Assembly: GCF_013408795.1 (NCBI RefSeq)
Contig: NZ_JACCCC010000001.1
Coordinates: 3,720,001-3,784,000, forward strand
Origin: Spinactinospora alkalitolerans
Lineage (GTDB): Bacteria; Actinomycetota; Actinomycetes; Streptosporangiales; Streptosporangiaceae
Direction of reading: 5' to 3'
DNA length: 64,000 bases
In this document: piece by piece, positions 41,702-50,218 of the stretch
Layout of the letters: each line of letters opens with the position of its first letter
Position numbering within the stretch: the stretch's first letter is position 1
Notes under the pieces: generated by a model
Databases searched by the model: none
Seen by the model: the letters and a program-made list of their open reading frames with translations, nothing else
Told to the model about the DNA's origin: nothing
Made by a program: the position numbers and the translations under genes

Positions 41702-43475
41702 CCACGAGCAGGGAGACGACCACCAGCGCCATCGGGACCAGGATCGTGATCCGCCAGTTCAGCGTGAACGCCACGATGACCGCGGTGATCACCCCGAGCA
41801 CCAGGGCGATGACCGCCAGCCCGGTGAGGAACGAGGCCAGCCGGCGCCGGGCGAAGGCGTCGAAGACCGCGAACAGCAGCACCAGGCCGATCGACGCCGG
41901 CAGCGCGAGCGCCCCGCCCAGCAGCAGCACGATCGCGCCGAGCCCGATGATCAGCAGCGGCGTGCTCAGCGCCGCCCACACGTGCAGGAAGCGCGTCGGC
42001 CTCTGCTCACCGGAGGCGTAGGGCAGGTGCGGCGCGCGCAGGTGCTCCGTCGCTCCCAGGACCAGGGACTCGCCCCGCTCCAGCGCCGACCGGTGGACGT
42101 CGCGCTCGTCGAGCAGCAGCGCGCGCTCGCGGTAGAGCCCGGTCAGCTTGGCCTCGGCCTTGACGATCCGGTCGGCGTAGTCGCGCGCCCGCGCCTCGGT
42201 GTGGGCGCGCCGCTTGAGCACGGTCGCGGCCGAGGAGAGCCGGCGCAGCTCGTCGCGGCCGCGCACGATGTCGGCGTCGGCCGCGTCGATCCTGTCCGCC
42301 AGGTCGCCGAGGTGCGCCAGCAGCTCCCCGCGCGCCGCCGTCGTGGTGGGCGCGACCTTGTGCAGCCCCACCCACGCGAGCGGGTCGGCCCAGGAGCGGC
42401 GGATCGTGCCGTCGCGCTCGTAGCGGGGGCCGCTGGGCGCGCGCTCGCCGTCGAACCAGTCCCCGGTGTCGCGCCCCCACAGTCCCCGGAACCCGCGCAC
42501 CCACGGGGTCTCGTCGTCGATGAGGACGGGCGTCCACTCGCGGTCCCCGCCGGGCCCCACCCGCACGCCGTCGCCGCGGGCGTAGTCGACGAAGGGGATG
42601 CCGATGCCGTGCCGCACGATGGCGCTGTTGCTGGACAGCAGCCGGGTGATCATCCGGCGCCAGAGCCGCAGCGGGCCGCGCAGGAACGCCGGGTCGACCT
42701 GGATCAGGTAGTCGCCGGGCAGCATCTGGTGGGAGTGGGAGCCCGCGCCCACGAAGACCACCGGGTGGTCGCCCTCGCGGCGCAGTTCGGGGTCCTCCCA
42801 GCCGCGCCGCAGGTCGTCACCGACGTACTCGTGCGAGGACGCCCCGACCCAGACCGGTTCGACGCCGCCGTCGGGTGTCTCGGCCAGGTAGACGACGACC
42901 TTCTCCCAGTCGGCCTCGTGGTCGTTGACCCCGCCGTAGGTGGAGCGCCAGTCGTTCATGGCGTAGAAGAACCAGTACTGCAGGACGATGTAGCCGCCCT
43001 CGCGCAGGACGCGCCCGTAGTAGGTGGCGCCGCCGGTGTCGAGCCTGTCGCGGTAGCGCGTGGCCGCCGCAGCGGCGACGCCGCCGGGCACCGCCCCGCG
43101 GATCAGCAGGGACAGCTTCATGAGCACGTCGACGATGCGGCCGAAGACGCCCACGGCGGCCAGGCGGCCGCTCTTGGGGATCACCGGGCGCGCGGTGCGC
43201 CGGAACCGCCGCGCCTCCGCGCGCAGCGAGGCCTCCTGCACGAACCGCAGGTGCTGGTACTGGCCGGGCCACCCCCGCTCGGCCTGGGCCAGCCGCTCCA
43301 CGGTGAGCTCCCCCGCCGCGACGACCTCCTGCTCCTTGCCGCCGGGCAGGTCCAGCCACAGACTGCAGCAGTGGAGGTACCGCTCGATGTCGGCGGGGAA
43401 GAACAACTCGCCCTTGGTGTAGCTCAACACCGGCTCGTACGCCCGGAGCAGTTCCGAATCACTTTTCGCGCCCAT
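41673..43475 (-). CDS. Vps62-like membrane protein
   Basis: 600 residues from ATG 43475. The central part has DWRSTYGGVNDHEADWEKVVVYL and a SSHEYVGDDLRRGWEDPEL segment, typical of Vps62-like proteins (best known in fungi and plants). Residues about 390-450 are heptad-like and probably coiled coil, and the last 110 residues hold about four membrane helices (PLLIIGLGAIVLLLGGALAL and others). There is no signal peptide. Function unknown. Convergent and overlapping with alkB, divergent from the small HTH gene at 43579. Confidence 0.78.
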   Translation of the reverse strand: MGAKSDSELLRAYEPVLSYTKGELFFPADIERYLHCCSLWLDLPGGKEQEVVAAGELTVERLAQAERGWPGQYQHLRFVQEASLRAEARRFRRTARPVIPKSGRLAAVGVFGRIVDVLMKLSLLIRGAVPGGVAAAAATRYRDRLDTGGATYYGRVLREGGYIVLQYWFFYAMNDWRSTYGGVNDHEADWEKVVVYLAETPDGGVEPVWVGASSHEYVGDDLRRGWEDPELRREGDHPVVFVGAGSHSHQMLPGDYLIQVDPAFLRGPLRLWRRMITRLLSSNSAIVRHGIGIPFVDYARGDGVRVGPGGDREWTPVLIDDETPWVRGFRGLWGRDTGDWFDGERAPSGPRYERDGTIRRSWADPLAWVGLHKVAPTTTAARGELLAHLGDLADRIDAADADIVRGRDELRRLSSAATVLKRRAHTEARARDYADRIVKAEAKLTGLYRERALLLDERDVHRSALERGESLVLGATEHLRAPHLPYASGEQRPTRFLHVWAALSTPLLIIGLGAIVLLLGGALALPASIGLVLLFAVFDAFARRRLASFLTGLAVIALVLGVITAVIVAFTLNWRITILVPMALVVVSLLVVNVRDLLRR

Positions 43476-43578
43476 AACCTCGACGACACTAATGGATCGC
43501 CGGAGTGCTCCCGTCCGGACCCGCTGCCCGGCGGCGCGGGGGATGCCCCGAACGCCGCGGCGGCGTAGATTTTCGAGT

Positions 43579-43806
43579 ATGGAGGACGATCGGATCAGCA
43601 CGCTGGCGGAGTCGGCGCGCGGCGGGTCGCCGCTCGCGGCCCTCATCGCGACCGCGCAACTGCGCCGGGAGGTCGAGCGCCTGGAGGCGGTGCACGTGCG
43701 ACGTGCGCGGCTGCAGGGCGCCACCTGGGCCGAGATCGCGACGATCCTGGGCGTCAGCAAGCAGGCCGTGCACAAGAAGTACGGCGGCCGCCGCAAGGAG
43801 CGGTGA
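43579..43806 (+). CDS. Small helix-turn-helix protein
   Basis: 75 residues. An N-terminal helix, LIATAQLRREVERLEAVHVR, is followed by a clear helix-turn-helix (GATWAEIATILGVSKQAVHKKY). TAGATT (43566-43571) stands seven bases before ATG 43579, so the message is probably leaderless. It may regulate the divergent Vps62-like gene or act with a partner; no evidence decides. Confidence 0.82.
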   Translation: MEDDRISTLAESARGGSPLAALIATAQLRREVERLEAVHVRRARLQGATWAEIATILGVSKQAVHKKYGGRRKER

Positions 43807-43869
43807 ACGGCGCGATCCGTGCCGAAACGGCGTCGGCGCACCCGTTCGCCGCCGCCGATGTCATCATCG

Positions 43870-44871
43870 TCACACCCCGACCGGATCGGTCGCGGGCGCC
43901 GCGGCGCGGGCCGGGCGCTCCGCCGCCCCCCGTTCCGGGGCGGCGGGGTCCTCCGCGGCCGGATCCCGCTGGGCCGGGTCCTGCGCGGCCGGCGCGGCGC
44001 CGTTGTAGCGGGCCGAGCCGATTCCGGCGACGACGACCAGCGCCATGCCGACCACCTGGACCGGGGCGGGTGTCTGGGCGATGACGATCATGCCCATCAG
44101 CAGGCTGACCGCCGGGTCCAGGCTGACGAAGGTGCTGTAGGCGGTGCGGCTCATCCGCTGCAGCGCGACCATCTCCAGCAGGAACGGCAGCAGCGGGAAC
44201 AGCAGCGCGACGCCGAACGTGCTCAGCAGGACGCGCGGGTCGGGGTCGGCGACGACCGCGGGCGCCCCCAGGGGCGCGGTGACGACCGCCGACACCGTCA
44301 TGGCCAGCGCCAGGCCGTGCACGGCGCCGAAGCTGCCGCCGACCCGCTGGGCGAGCACGACGTAGAGCGCGACGCAGACCGCCCCCGCGAGGCCCAGGCC
44401 CACGCCGACCGGATCGGCGTCGCCGGTCCAGGGCCGGGTCAGGCACAGCACGCCGGAGACCGCGGCGGCGATCCAGACCAGCTCCCTGCGTCGGCGCAGC
44501 GCCAGGACGCCCACGGCGAGCGGGCCGAGGAACTCCAGCGACGTGGCGGTGCCGAGGTCGATGCGCGCCGTCGCCTCGGAGTAGAAGGCCATCATCCCGG
44601 CGCTCACTGTGCCCAGGATCACCACGGCCCCCAGCTCGCGCCACGACGATGCGCGCACGGCCGGAAGCAGAGAGCGACCGCTGACGGCCAGCAGGATGAG
44701 CGCCGCCCAGCACAGCCGCAGCCAGGTGACGCCTCCGGGGCCGACCGAATCGAACAGCCGGACGGCGGAGGCGCTGCCCGCGTGCAGCACGAACATGCCG
44801 ATCAGCAGCAGGACCGGGGCCGGCACCCGAATCCGGGCACGGCGAAGCAGGGCCGAGGAAAAGGTGGTCAC
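43870..44871 (-). CDS. EamA/DMT family transporter (RhtA-like)
   Basis: 333 residues with ten membrane helices, two EamA repeats. PGGVTWLRLCWAALILL and FYSEATARIDLGTATSLEFLGP are RhtA-like. SLDPAVSLLMGMIVIAQ is the second-repeat signature. It is predicted to export amino acids or similar small solutes. The last 40 residues are an Ala/Pro/Glu-rich cytosolic tail not found in short family members. Divergent from a LysR gene that probably controls it. Confidence 0.9.
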   Translation of the reverse strand: MTTFSSALLRRARIRVPAPVLLLIGMFVLHAGSASAVRLFDSVGPGGVTWLRLCWAALILLAVSGRSLLPAVRASSWRELGAVVILGTVSAGMMAFYSEATARIDLGTATSLEFLGPLAVGVLALRRRRELVWIAAAVSGVLCLTRPWTGDADPVGVGLGLAGAVCVALYVVLAQRVGGSFGAVHGLALAMTVSAVVTAPLGAPAVVADPDPRVLLSTFGVALLFPLLPFLLEMVALQRMSRTAYSTFVSLDPAVSLLMGMIVIAQTPAPVQVVGMALVVVAGIGSARYNGAAPAAQDPAQRDPAAEDPAAPERGAAERPARAAAPATDPVGV

Positions 44872-44873
44872 CC

Positions 44874-44917
44874 GACCATTGGATCTTTTCCGTTTGTTGC
44901 TGTCCAGGGACCATTGG
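44874..44917. promoter_or_regulatory. Direct repeats between transporter and LysR genes
   Basis: GACCATTGG occurs at 44874-44882 and again at 44909-44917, 35 bp apart, in the 71-bp divergent region. A plausible LysR-type binding pair, though not the classical T-N11-A palindrome. Confidence 0.4.
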
Positions 44918-44942
44918 CGAACAGATCGTGTAGTTTTAGCGG

Positions 44943-45890
44943 ATGGACTTGACGCGGTTGCGGCTCCTGGTCGAGTTGGGCCGGCTGGGGACGATGGCGG
45001 CGGTCTCGGAGGTCACCGGCATGGGCACCTCCGCCATCTCCAAGCACTTCGCGGTGCTGGAGAAGGAGGCCGGGGTCCGGCTGCTCGTCCCCGACGGCCG
45101 GCGCGTGCGGCTGACCCCGGCGGGACACCGCCTGGTCGAGCACGCCGTCGGTATCCTGGCCCGGGTGGAGGCGGCCCAGGCCGAGATGGCCGGCGAGAGC
45201 GAACCCGCGGGCCGAGTGGACCTGGTGACGTTCATCAGCGTGGCGCCGCCGATCGTGCTGCCGGCCCTGCGGCGACTGCGCGAGGAGCATCCGCGCGTCG
45301 ACGTCCGACTCATCGAGCACGAACCGGACCAGGCGCTGGAGCTGCTGCAGACCGGCGCCGCCGATGTGGGCCTGGTCTACGAGTACAGCCTGGTGCCGCG
45401 CCGATTCCCCGACACGCTCGCCCTGCACCGCATCGGCGCCGAGCCGCTGCTGCTCGCCCAGCCCTCGACGGCCTCGTCGGGCGGCCGGGCCATGACGGCT
45501 GAGCGGCTGCGGGAGCTGTCCGACGCGTCATGGATCGCCAACTCCCGCGGCAGCGACGAGGACGAGCTGGTGCAGCGCATGTGCGCGACGGCGGGGTTCG
45601 CACCGAGGATCCGGCACCGCATCGACAACCTCGACGTCGTCACCTCGGTGGTCGCGGCCGGCCGGGGCGTGGGGGTGATGCCGAAGCTGGCGGCGGCGCG
45701 GCGGCGCGGCGTCACCCACACCCCGCTCGGCGACATCGGCGGGGTGCGCCGGATCTACCTGGTCAGCCGGACCGGCGGCTGGTCGTGGCGGCCGATCCGC
45801 GCGGTCGGTCAGCACCTGCGCGACGCGGCCCGCGCGGTGCTCGACGACGTGGACGAGACTCCGCTGGCCGCCTCGGACGAGCGGGGCTGA
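44943..45890 (+). CDS. LysR family transcriptional regulator
   Basis: 315 residues. The N-terminal winged helix has LVELGRLGTMAAVSEVTGMG and TSAISKHFAVLEKEAGVRLL; the C-terminal effector domain begins at about residue 90 (GRVDLVTFISVAPPIVLPAL). TAGTTT lies at 44931-44936, seven bases before ATG 44943, which suggests a leaderless transcript. Divergent from the EamA transporter, its likely target. Confidence 0.93.
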   Translation: MDLTRLRLLVELGRLGTMAAVSEVTGMGTSAISKHFAVLEKEAGVRLLVPDGRRVRLTPAGHRLVEHAVGILARVEAAQAEMAGESEPAGRVDLVTFISVAPPIVLPALRRLREEHPRVDVRLIEHEPDQALELLQTGAADVGLVYEYSLVPRRFPDTLALHRIGAEPLLLAQPSTASSGGRAMTAERLRELSDASWIANSRGSDEDELVQRMCATAGFAPRIRHRIDNLDVVTSVVAAGRGVGVMPKLAAARRRGVTHTPLGDIGGVRRIYLVSRTGGWSWRPIRAVGQHLRDAARAVLDDVDETPLAASDERG

Positions 45891-46024
45891 GCCTTTACCG
45901 AGGTTTGCGGAAGTCGCGTTCGGTCGGGCCTGGACCGTCTGCGGTCGGCGGCCACGCTCTGCTGTGCGGCCGTGTGAGGGGTCGCCGCCAAGAGAAGCGG
46001 CGGCGAGGGCGGGGGCTCTCTCGC

Positions 46025-46082
46025 CGATCTTGATCTTGTGGGGCCTGAAAACGTTGCGATCACCCCGACAAGGTCGAGATCG
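46025..46082. repeat. Imperfect 19-20-bp inverted repeat (REP-like hairpin)
   Basis: The left arm CGATCTTGATCTTGTGGGG (46025-46043) pairs with the right arm at 46063-46082 (rev. comp. CGATCTCGACCTTGTCGGGG) with three mismatches and one extra base, around CCTGAAAACGTTGCGATCA. It lies in the 213-bp gap between two convergent LysR genes. It could be a terminator, or a dispersed palindromic element. Confidence 0.55.
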
Positions 46083-46103
46083 CCGGAAGGAGGCCCGGGG
46101 CGC

Positions 46104-47045
46104 TCAGGCGGCTCCGTCGTCGGGGACCGTGAGCGGGCTGGCCGAGGGCATCGGCACCTTCCCCGCCGCCCGCCGCATCGCGGTGAGCAGCGGCTCGGGG
46201 TTGCCGCCCTGCCGGCCGACCGCCACGACGTGCCGGCGCGGGCCGTTGCGCACCGAGCGCACCACGACGTTTCGGGTGGACAGGCCGGTCCAGGCCAGCC
46301 GCGGCATCAACGCGATCCCCAGACCGGCGTTGACCAGCGCGAAGACGGCGCTGAACTCGTCGACGCTGTGCGCCACGCGGGGCTGGAAGCCGACCTGGTT
46401 GCAGGCGGCGGCCACGCAGTCGTACCAGGCCGTGCCGGGCTCCGACATGATCCAGTCGGCGTCGGCGAGGTCGCCGGCGAGGTCGAGTTCACCGGAGGCG
46501 GCCAGCGGGTGATGGTAGGGCAGCACCGCGTCGAAGGGCTCGACCATGATCGGGTCCAGCCGGAACTCGGGCGTTCCGCTGGGCGGCAGGTGCACCGACG
46601 ACATCGTCACGGCGAGGTCGAGCGCACCGGTGCGCAGCATCTCCGTGCTCTCCTCCGGCTCGGCCTGCACGATCTGGAACCGCCATCCGGGGTGAGTGCC
46701 GCGCAGCTCGGCGACGGCCGGCGCGATGAGGTCGGAGATCCCGGTGGCGAAGGAGCCGACGCGCGCGACGCCGACGGTGCCGTCGGCGTACTCGGCGAGG
46801 TCGGCCTGCGCCCGCTCCATTTCGGCGAAGATGGCCTGGGCGTGGTCCAGCAGGACCCGCGCCGCACCGGTGAGCAGGAAGCGGCGCTCCCGCCGTTCGA
46901 CCAGCGCCACCCCTGCCTCCTTGGCCAACGCGGCCAACTGCTGGGAGACGGCGGACGGGGTCACGTTCAGGGCCTCGGCCGTGGCCGCCACGGTGTGGTG
47001 CTTGTCGAGTGCCTGCAACAGCTGCAACCGCCGCACATCGATCAT
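46104..47045 (-). CDS. LysR family transcriptional regulator
   Basis: 313 residues from ATG 47045; a TTG nine bases upstream is in frame but less likely. The N-terminal HTH has LLQALDKHHTVAATAEALNV and TPSAVSQQLAALAKEAGVAL. The effector domain includes VGSFATGISDLIAPAVAEL. The following gene upstream on the same strand is a ketopantoate-reductase-like enzyme (145-bp gap). Its target is unclear. Over the effector domain it resembles regulators of amino-acid export or metabolism. Confidence 0.92.
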   Translation of the reverse strand: MIDVRRLQLLQALDKHHTVAATAEALNVTPSAVSQQLAALAKEAGVALVERRERRFLLTGAARVLLDHAQAIFAEMERAQADLAEYADGTVGVARVGSFATGISDLIAPAVAELRGTHPGWRFQIVQAEPEESTEMLRTGALDLAVTMSSVHLPPSGTPEFRLDPIMVEPFDAVLPYHHPLAASGELDLAGDLADADWIMSEPGTAWYDCVAAACNQVGFQPRVAHSVDEFSAVFALVNAGLGIALMPRLAWTGLSTRNVVVRSVRNGPRRHVVAVGRQGGNPEPLLTAMRRAAGKVPMPSASPLTVPDDGAA

Positions 47046-47190
47046 GACTGCCAATTTAGGCCAGTCGGCGCACTCGTTAGCCCGACTAAGGGCCGCGAAA
47101 CGGTGTTCCTGAACGTGATTCCCTGCACGTCACTCCCGCTGTCCCGGCGCGGGGACCGGCGGACCCCGCGGTCGCGCGGTCCCCGCCGGC

Positions 47191-48102
47191 TCAGGAGGGG
47201 GTGACCCGTTCGAGGTCGGCCACGATCCGCGCGGTCACGGGCACGTCGACGCCGACCCGGCGCGCCGCCCGCAGCAGCGCGCCGCCGAGCGCGTCGACCT
47301 CCATGGGGCGCCCGGCCTCCCGGTCGCGCAGCATGGACGGCTTGGTCCCCGGGGGAACGGCGTCGACCGTCTCCAGCACACGGGCGGAGTCCAGCGACAC
47401 CCCGTACTCGGCGGCGACCGCGGCGACCTCCGCCATCACGTCCACGAGGTCGTCGCGACGCTCGGTGCGCACCCCGCTGACGGCCTGCCTCGCGTGCGCG
47501 CACACCAGCGCCGTCGGCAGCAGGAAGTGAAATTTCTCCCACAGCGTGCGCGCCTCGTCGTCGCTGACCTTGACGGTGAAGCCGGTGCCGCGCAACCGCT
47601 CGGCCAGCGCCTCGATCCGCCCCTCGGGCATGCCGGGCCGGGCCAGCTCCAGCGCGGTGAAGGGACTGGTCTGGCGGATGCGGCCGGGCGCCACGCGGGT
47701 GGACTCCACCCGGATGCCGGCCGCCGACACGTGGGCTTCGGGGTAGTGCGCGCGCAACAGGTCGACGTGCTCGAACCCGTTGAGCAGCGGCAGCACGACG
47801 GCGTCGCGGACCTGCCCGGCCGGGACGCGCCGCAGCGCGGCCTCCAGGGAGGTGGCCTTGGTCGCCACGATCAGCACGTCGGCCGGCTCGGTGAGCTCGG
47901 GGACGGCGGGGACATCGGCGGTGAAGTCCCCGAAGGAGGCGGACTCCACCCGCAGCCCGTGCGCGGCGATGTGCTGTGCGGTGGACTCGCTCGCCACGAC
48001 GGTGACCCGGTGGCCCTCGCGGGACAGCAGGCCGGCGAGCAGCCCGCCCACTCCCCCGGGCCCCAGCACCGCGAAATGTGTCAATTTTTTCTCAAGAGGC
48101 AC
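47191..48102 (-). CDS. Ketopantoate reductase family (PanE/ApbA-like) oxidoreductase
   Basis: 303 residues. The N-terminal Rossmann fold has HFAVLGPGGVGGLLAGLL (GxGGVG), then VLIVATKATSLEAALRRV with the family Lys. The C-terminal helical domain has the catalytic Lys in LWEKFHFLLPTALVC and the later GRPMEVDALGGALL. Members reduce 2-ketopantoate or other 2-keto acids with NADPH. No pantothenate genes are nearby, so the family name is safer than panE. Divergent from the GNAT gene. Confidence 0.9.
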   Translation of the reverse strand: MPLEKKLTHFAVLGPGGVGGLLAGLLSREGHRVTVVASESTAQHIAAHGLRVESASFGDFTADVPAVPELTEPADVLIVATKATSLEAALRRVPAGQVRDAVVLPLLNGFEHVDLLRAHYPEAHVSAAGIRVESTRVAPGRIRQTSPFTALELARPGMPEGRIEALAERLRGTGFTVKVSDDEARTLWEKFHFLLPTALVCAHARQAVSGVRTERRDDLVDVMAEVAAVAAEYGVSLDSARVLETVDAVPPGTKPSMLRDREAGRPMEVDALGGALLRAARRVGVDVPVTARIVADLERVTPS

Positions 48103-48245
48103 GAGAACGGCTCCTTTTCCTTGTGTCCTACCAACGGGTCCCCGACCTTCCGCATAGGCTCACAAACACAGCTCAACCTCGCAATTGGTCTGTACCACGC
48201 GAGATCATCGAGTCACGCCAACGCGGTGGAACGGGTGAGAAAAAG

Positions 48246-48800
48246 ATGGAAAATTCGTTGGTGACCAAACCGCGTACGGGGGCTTCAGGCGTGCTGCGTT
48301 TCCGCTACCTCGGTCCCTACGAGATCGAGGAGCTGGCCGACCTCTGGCGTGCGCTGCACCGGCAGCACACCGCGATCGCCCCGCACCTCGAGGACCTCAT
48401 CACCTCCGTGGACGTCGACGAGTCGTGGCGCCGCCGCCGGGCGCGCTACCTGGAGTGGCTCGACGACCCCGACACCCTAGCGGTGGTGGCCGAGCGAGGC
48501 GGGACCGATGTCGGGTACGCGATGGTGACGATCCGCCAGGACCACCAGGGTTCGTGGGACCGCGGCGAGCGGGTGGCGGTCGTGCAGACGCTCTCGGTGC
48601 ACCCCGACTCCCGGGGCACCGGCATCGGCTCGGGACTGCTGGACGAGATCCGGCGGCAGGTGTGCGAGATGGGCATCCGCGATCTGGAGTTGGCCGCGGT
48701 GGCCACCAACGCCGATGCGATCCGCTTCTACGAGGAGCAGGGCTTCCGGCCGTTCGTGACCACGATGGTCTCCCGGATCGGCAGCGGCCCGCACGACTGA
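48246..48800 (+). CDS. GNAT family N-acetyltransferase
   Basis: 184 residues. VVQTLSVHPDSRGTGIGSGLL carries motif A (RGxGIG, acetyl-CoA pyrophosphate loop), and LAAVATNADAIRFYEEQGF is motif B with the conserved Tyr. The N-terminal half, LGPYEIEELADLWRALHRQH, is substrate-specific and not recognised. ATG 48246 follows a weak purine-rich stretch (GAGAAAAAG). Substrate unknown. Confidence 0.9.
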   Translation: MENSLVTKPRTGASGVLRFRYLGPYEIEELADLWRALHRQHTAIAPHLEDLITSVDVDESWRRRRARYLEWLDDPDTLAVVAERGGTDVGYAMVTIRQDHQGSWDRGERVAVVQTLSVHPDSRGTGIGSGLLDEIRRQVCEMGIRDLELAAVATNADAIRFYEEQGFRPFVTTMVSRIGSGPHD

Positions 48801-48813
48801 GCGGGCACGAGAA

Positions 48814-48851
48814 CGCATCCCGGTCCGGCGGCGCGCCCGGGCCGGGATGCG
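48814..48851 (+). terminator. Terminator hairpin after the GNAT gene
   Basis: CGCATCCCGG (48814-48823) pairs perfectly with CCGGGATGCG (48842-48851); the loop can fold further. Confidence 0.6.
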
Positions 48852-48930
48852 CCGTTGCGGAGGTGCGGTGCGGCGTCCGGCCGCCGCGGTGGGGGCGGAT
48901 TCCCGGAACCCCGCGGACACGCACCGGTTT

Positions 48931-48949
48931 TCAGGTTAGCCTTACCTCA
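48931..48949 (+). promoter_or_regulatory. IdeR/DtxR iron box
   Basis: TCAGGTTAGCCTTACCTCA, close to the IdeR consensus and nearly palindromic, 57 bp before the binding-lipoprotein ATG at 49007. It predicts iron repression. Confidence 0.82.
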
Positions 48950-49006
48950 GCACGACGGGGCTTTCCCGCGTGCCGTCCGGCCGTGCCGAGAACCGGGAGA
49001 TCGCCG

Positions 49007-49996
49007 ATGCTCAGACGTCTCCGACCGGCCCCATGGGTCGTCGTGCCGATCGTGTCCGTCCTGATCGCCGCCGGCTGCGGGACCGGCCCGCGCGGACCGG
49101 AGCCGGAGGGTGCGACCCGCACCGTCGAGGCGGCCAACGGAGAGGTGGAGGTCCCCGCACAGCCGCGGAGCATCGCCGTGCTGTGGCGGCCGACCCTGTC
49201 CGCGGTCACCGAGTTGGGCTTCGACCCCGTCGCCACGCTGGGCGACCCCGGCGCCGACGACGGCGGGCTGGCCCCCTTCCTGCCCGAGGACCACCGGGGA
49301 CGGCCGCCGCGGTTGATCTCCGACTCCGCCCGGGAGGGCGACATCGACATCGAGGAACTGGCCAACGCGGCCCCCGACCTCATCATCGGTGTGCGGACCC
49401 AGAGCGGCGCGCAGGCCGACCTGCTGCCCCGACTGGAGGAGATCGCCCCCACGGTGCTGCTGGAGTGGACGGGGTCGGGCTCCTGGCGCGACCACCTCAC
49501 CGGCGTCGCCGAGGTCCTCGACGCCGGGGAGCAGGCCGAGCAGGTGAGGACCGACTATGAAGCGGCGCTGCAGGAGGCCAGGGCGGAGATCACCGATGTC
49601 GAGGACACGACCGTCTCGCTGATCCGGCTGCAGAGCGAGAGCGAGATCCGGTTCGAGACGTCGCGCTCCTTCCCCGGCCAGGTCATCGCCGACCTCGGGT
49701 TCCCCCGCCCCGAGAGCCTGCAGGAGGGCACCGGCGGGACGGACTACGTCGCCGAGAGCTACGAGAACCTGATCCGCGGCGACGGCGACGTCGTCTTCGT
49801 CTTCCCCGGCAGCGGCTACGCCGACGCGCCCGGCACCTTCGACGGGCCGCTGTGGTCACAACTGCGGGCCGTGCGGGAGGAGCGGATCTTCGCCGTGGAC
49901 TACGACGAGTGGGGCGCCGCGAGCCACTCCGGCGCCCATCGCATCATCGACGACGTCCGGGCGGCGTTCAACGGGGACCTCCCGCCGGCCGTCTGA
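49007..49996 (+). CDS. Ferric-siderophore ABC transporter substrate-binding lipoprotein
   Basis: 329 residues from ATG 49007 after CGGGAGA. A lipoprotein signal with lipobox LIAAGC is followed by a FepB/FhuD-like fold: SIAVLWRPTLSAVTELGFDP, ELANAAPDLIIGVRTQSG, and a C-terminal RIFAVDYDEWGAASHSGA. Like the protein at 23780 it has no adjacent permease or ATPase. The IdeR box upstream makes it a second, separately placed member of the iron regulon. Ligand unknown. Confidence 0.92.
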   Translation: MLRRLRPAPWVVVPIVSVLIAAGCGTGPRGPEPEGATRTVEAANGEVEVPAQPRSIAVLWRPTLSAVTELGFDPVATLGDPGADDGGLAPFLPEDHRGRPPRLISDSAREGDIDIEELANAAPDLIIGVRTQSGAQADLLPRLEEIAPTVLLEWTGSGSWRDHLTGVAEVLDAGEQAEQVRTDYEAALQEARAEITDVEDTTVSLIRLQSESEIRFETSRSFPGQVIADLGFPRPESLQEGTGGTDYVAESYENLIRGDGDVVFVFPGSGYADAPGTFDGPLWSQLRAVREERIFAVDYDEWGAASHSGAHRIIDDVRAAFNGDLPPAV

Positions 49997-50096
49997 GCCG
50001 ACGCCCCTTGATGCCCGCCCGGAACGCCCTGCCGAGGTCTGCGGGGGCCGTGCGGCGGACCCCGGCCACCTGATCACGGAAGGTCCCTGCTCATAC

Positions 50097-50125
50097 GGGC
50101 CCCGCGGAGATCTTCCGCGGGGCCC
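50097..50125 (+). terminator. Terminator hairpin after the siderophore-binding gene
   Basis: Perfect 12-bp stem GGGCCCCGCGGA/TCCGCGGGGCCC with loop GATCT, about 100 nt after the stop. Confidence 0.75.
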
Positions 50126-50184
50126 TGGCGTGTACGGGGACGGGATGACGCCTTTCCCGCGCCCTCCACGTCCTGCTATTCTCA

Positions 50185-50216
50185 TAGTACATAAACTAAT
50201 TCGTACTAGTACGAAT
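50185..50216. promoter_or_regulatory. Palindromic operator at the PPOX gene start
   Basis: ATTCGTACTAGTACGAAT (50199-50216) is a perfect 18-bp palindrome ending three bases before the start codon at 50219. TAGTAC recurs at 50185-50190, so three TAGTAC/GTACTA copies lie within 28 bp. A TetR- or MarR-like repressor site is likely; its gene is not next door. Confidence 0.65.
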
Positions 50217-50218
50217 GG

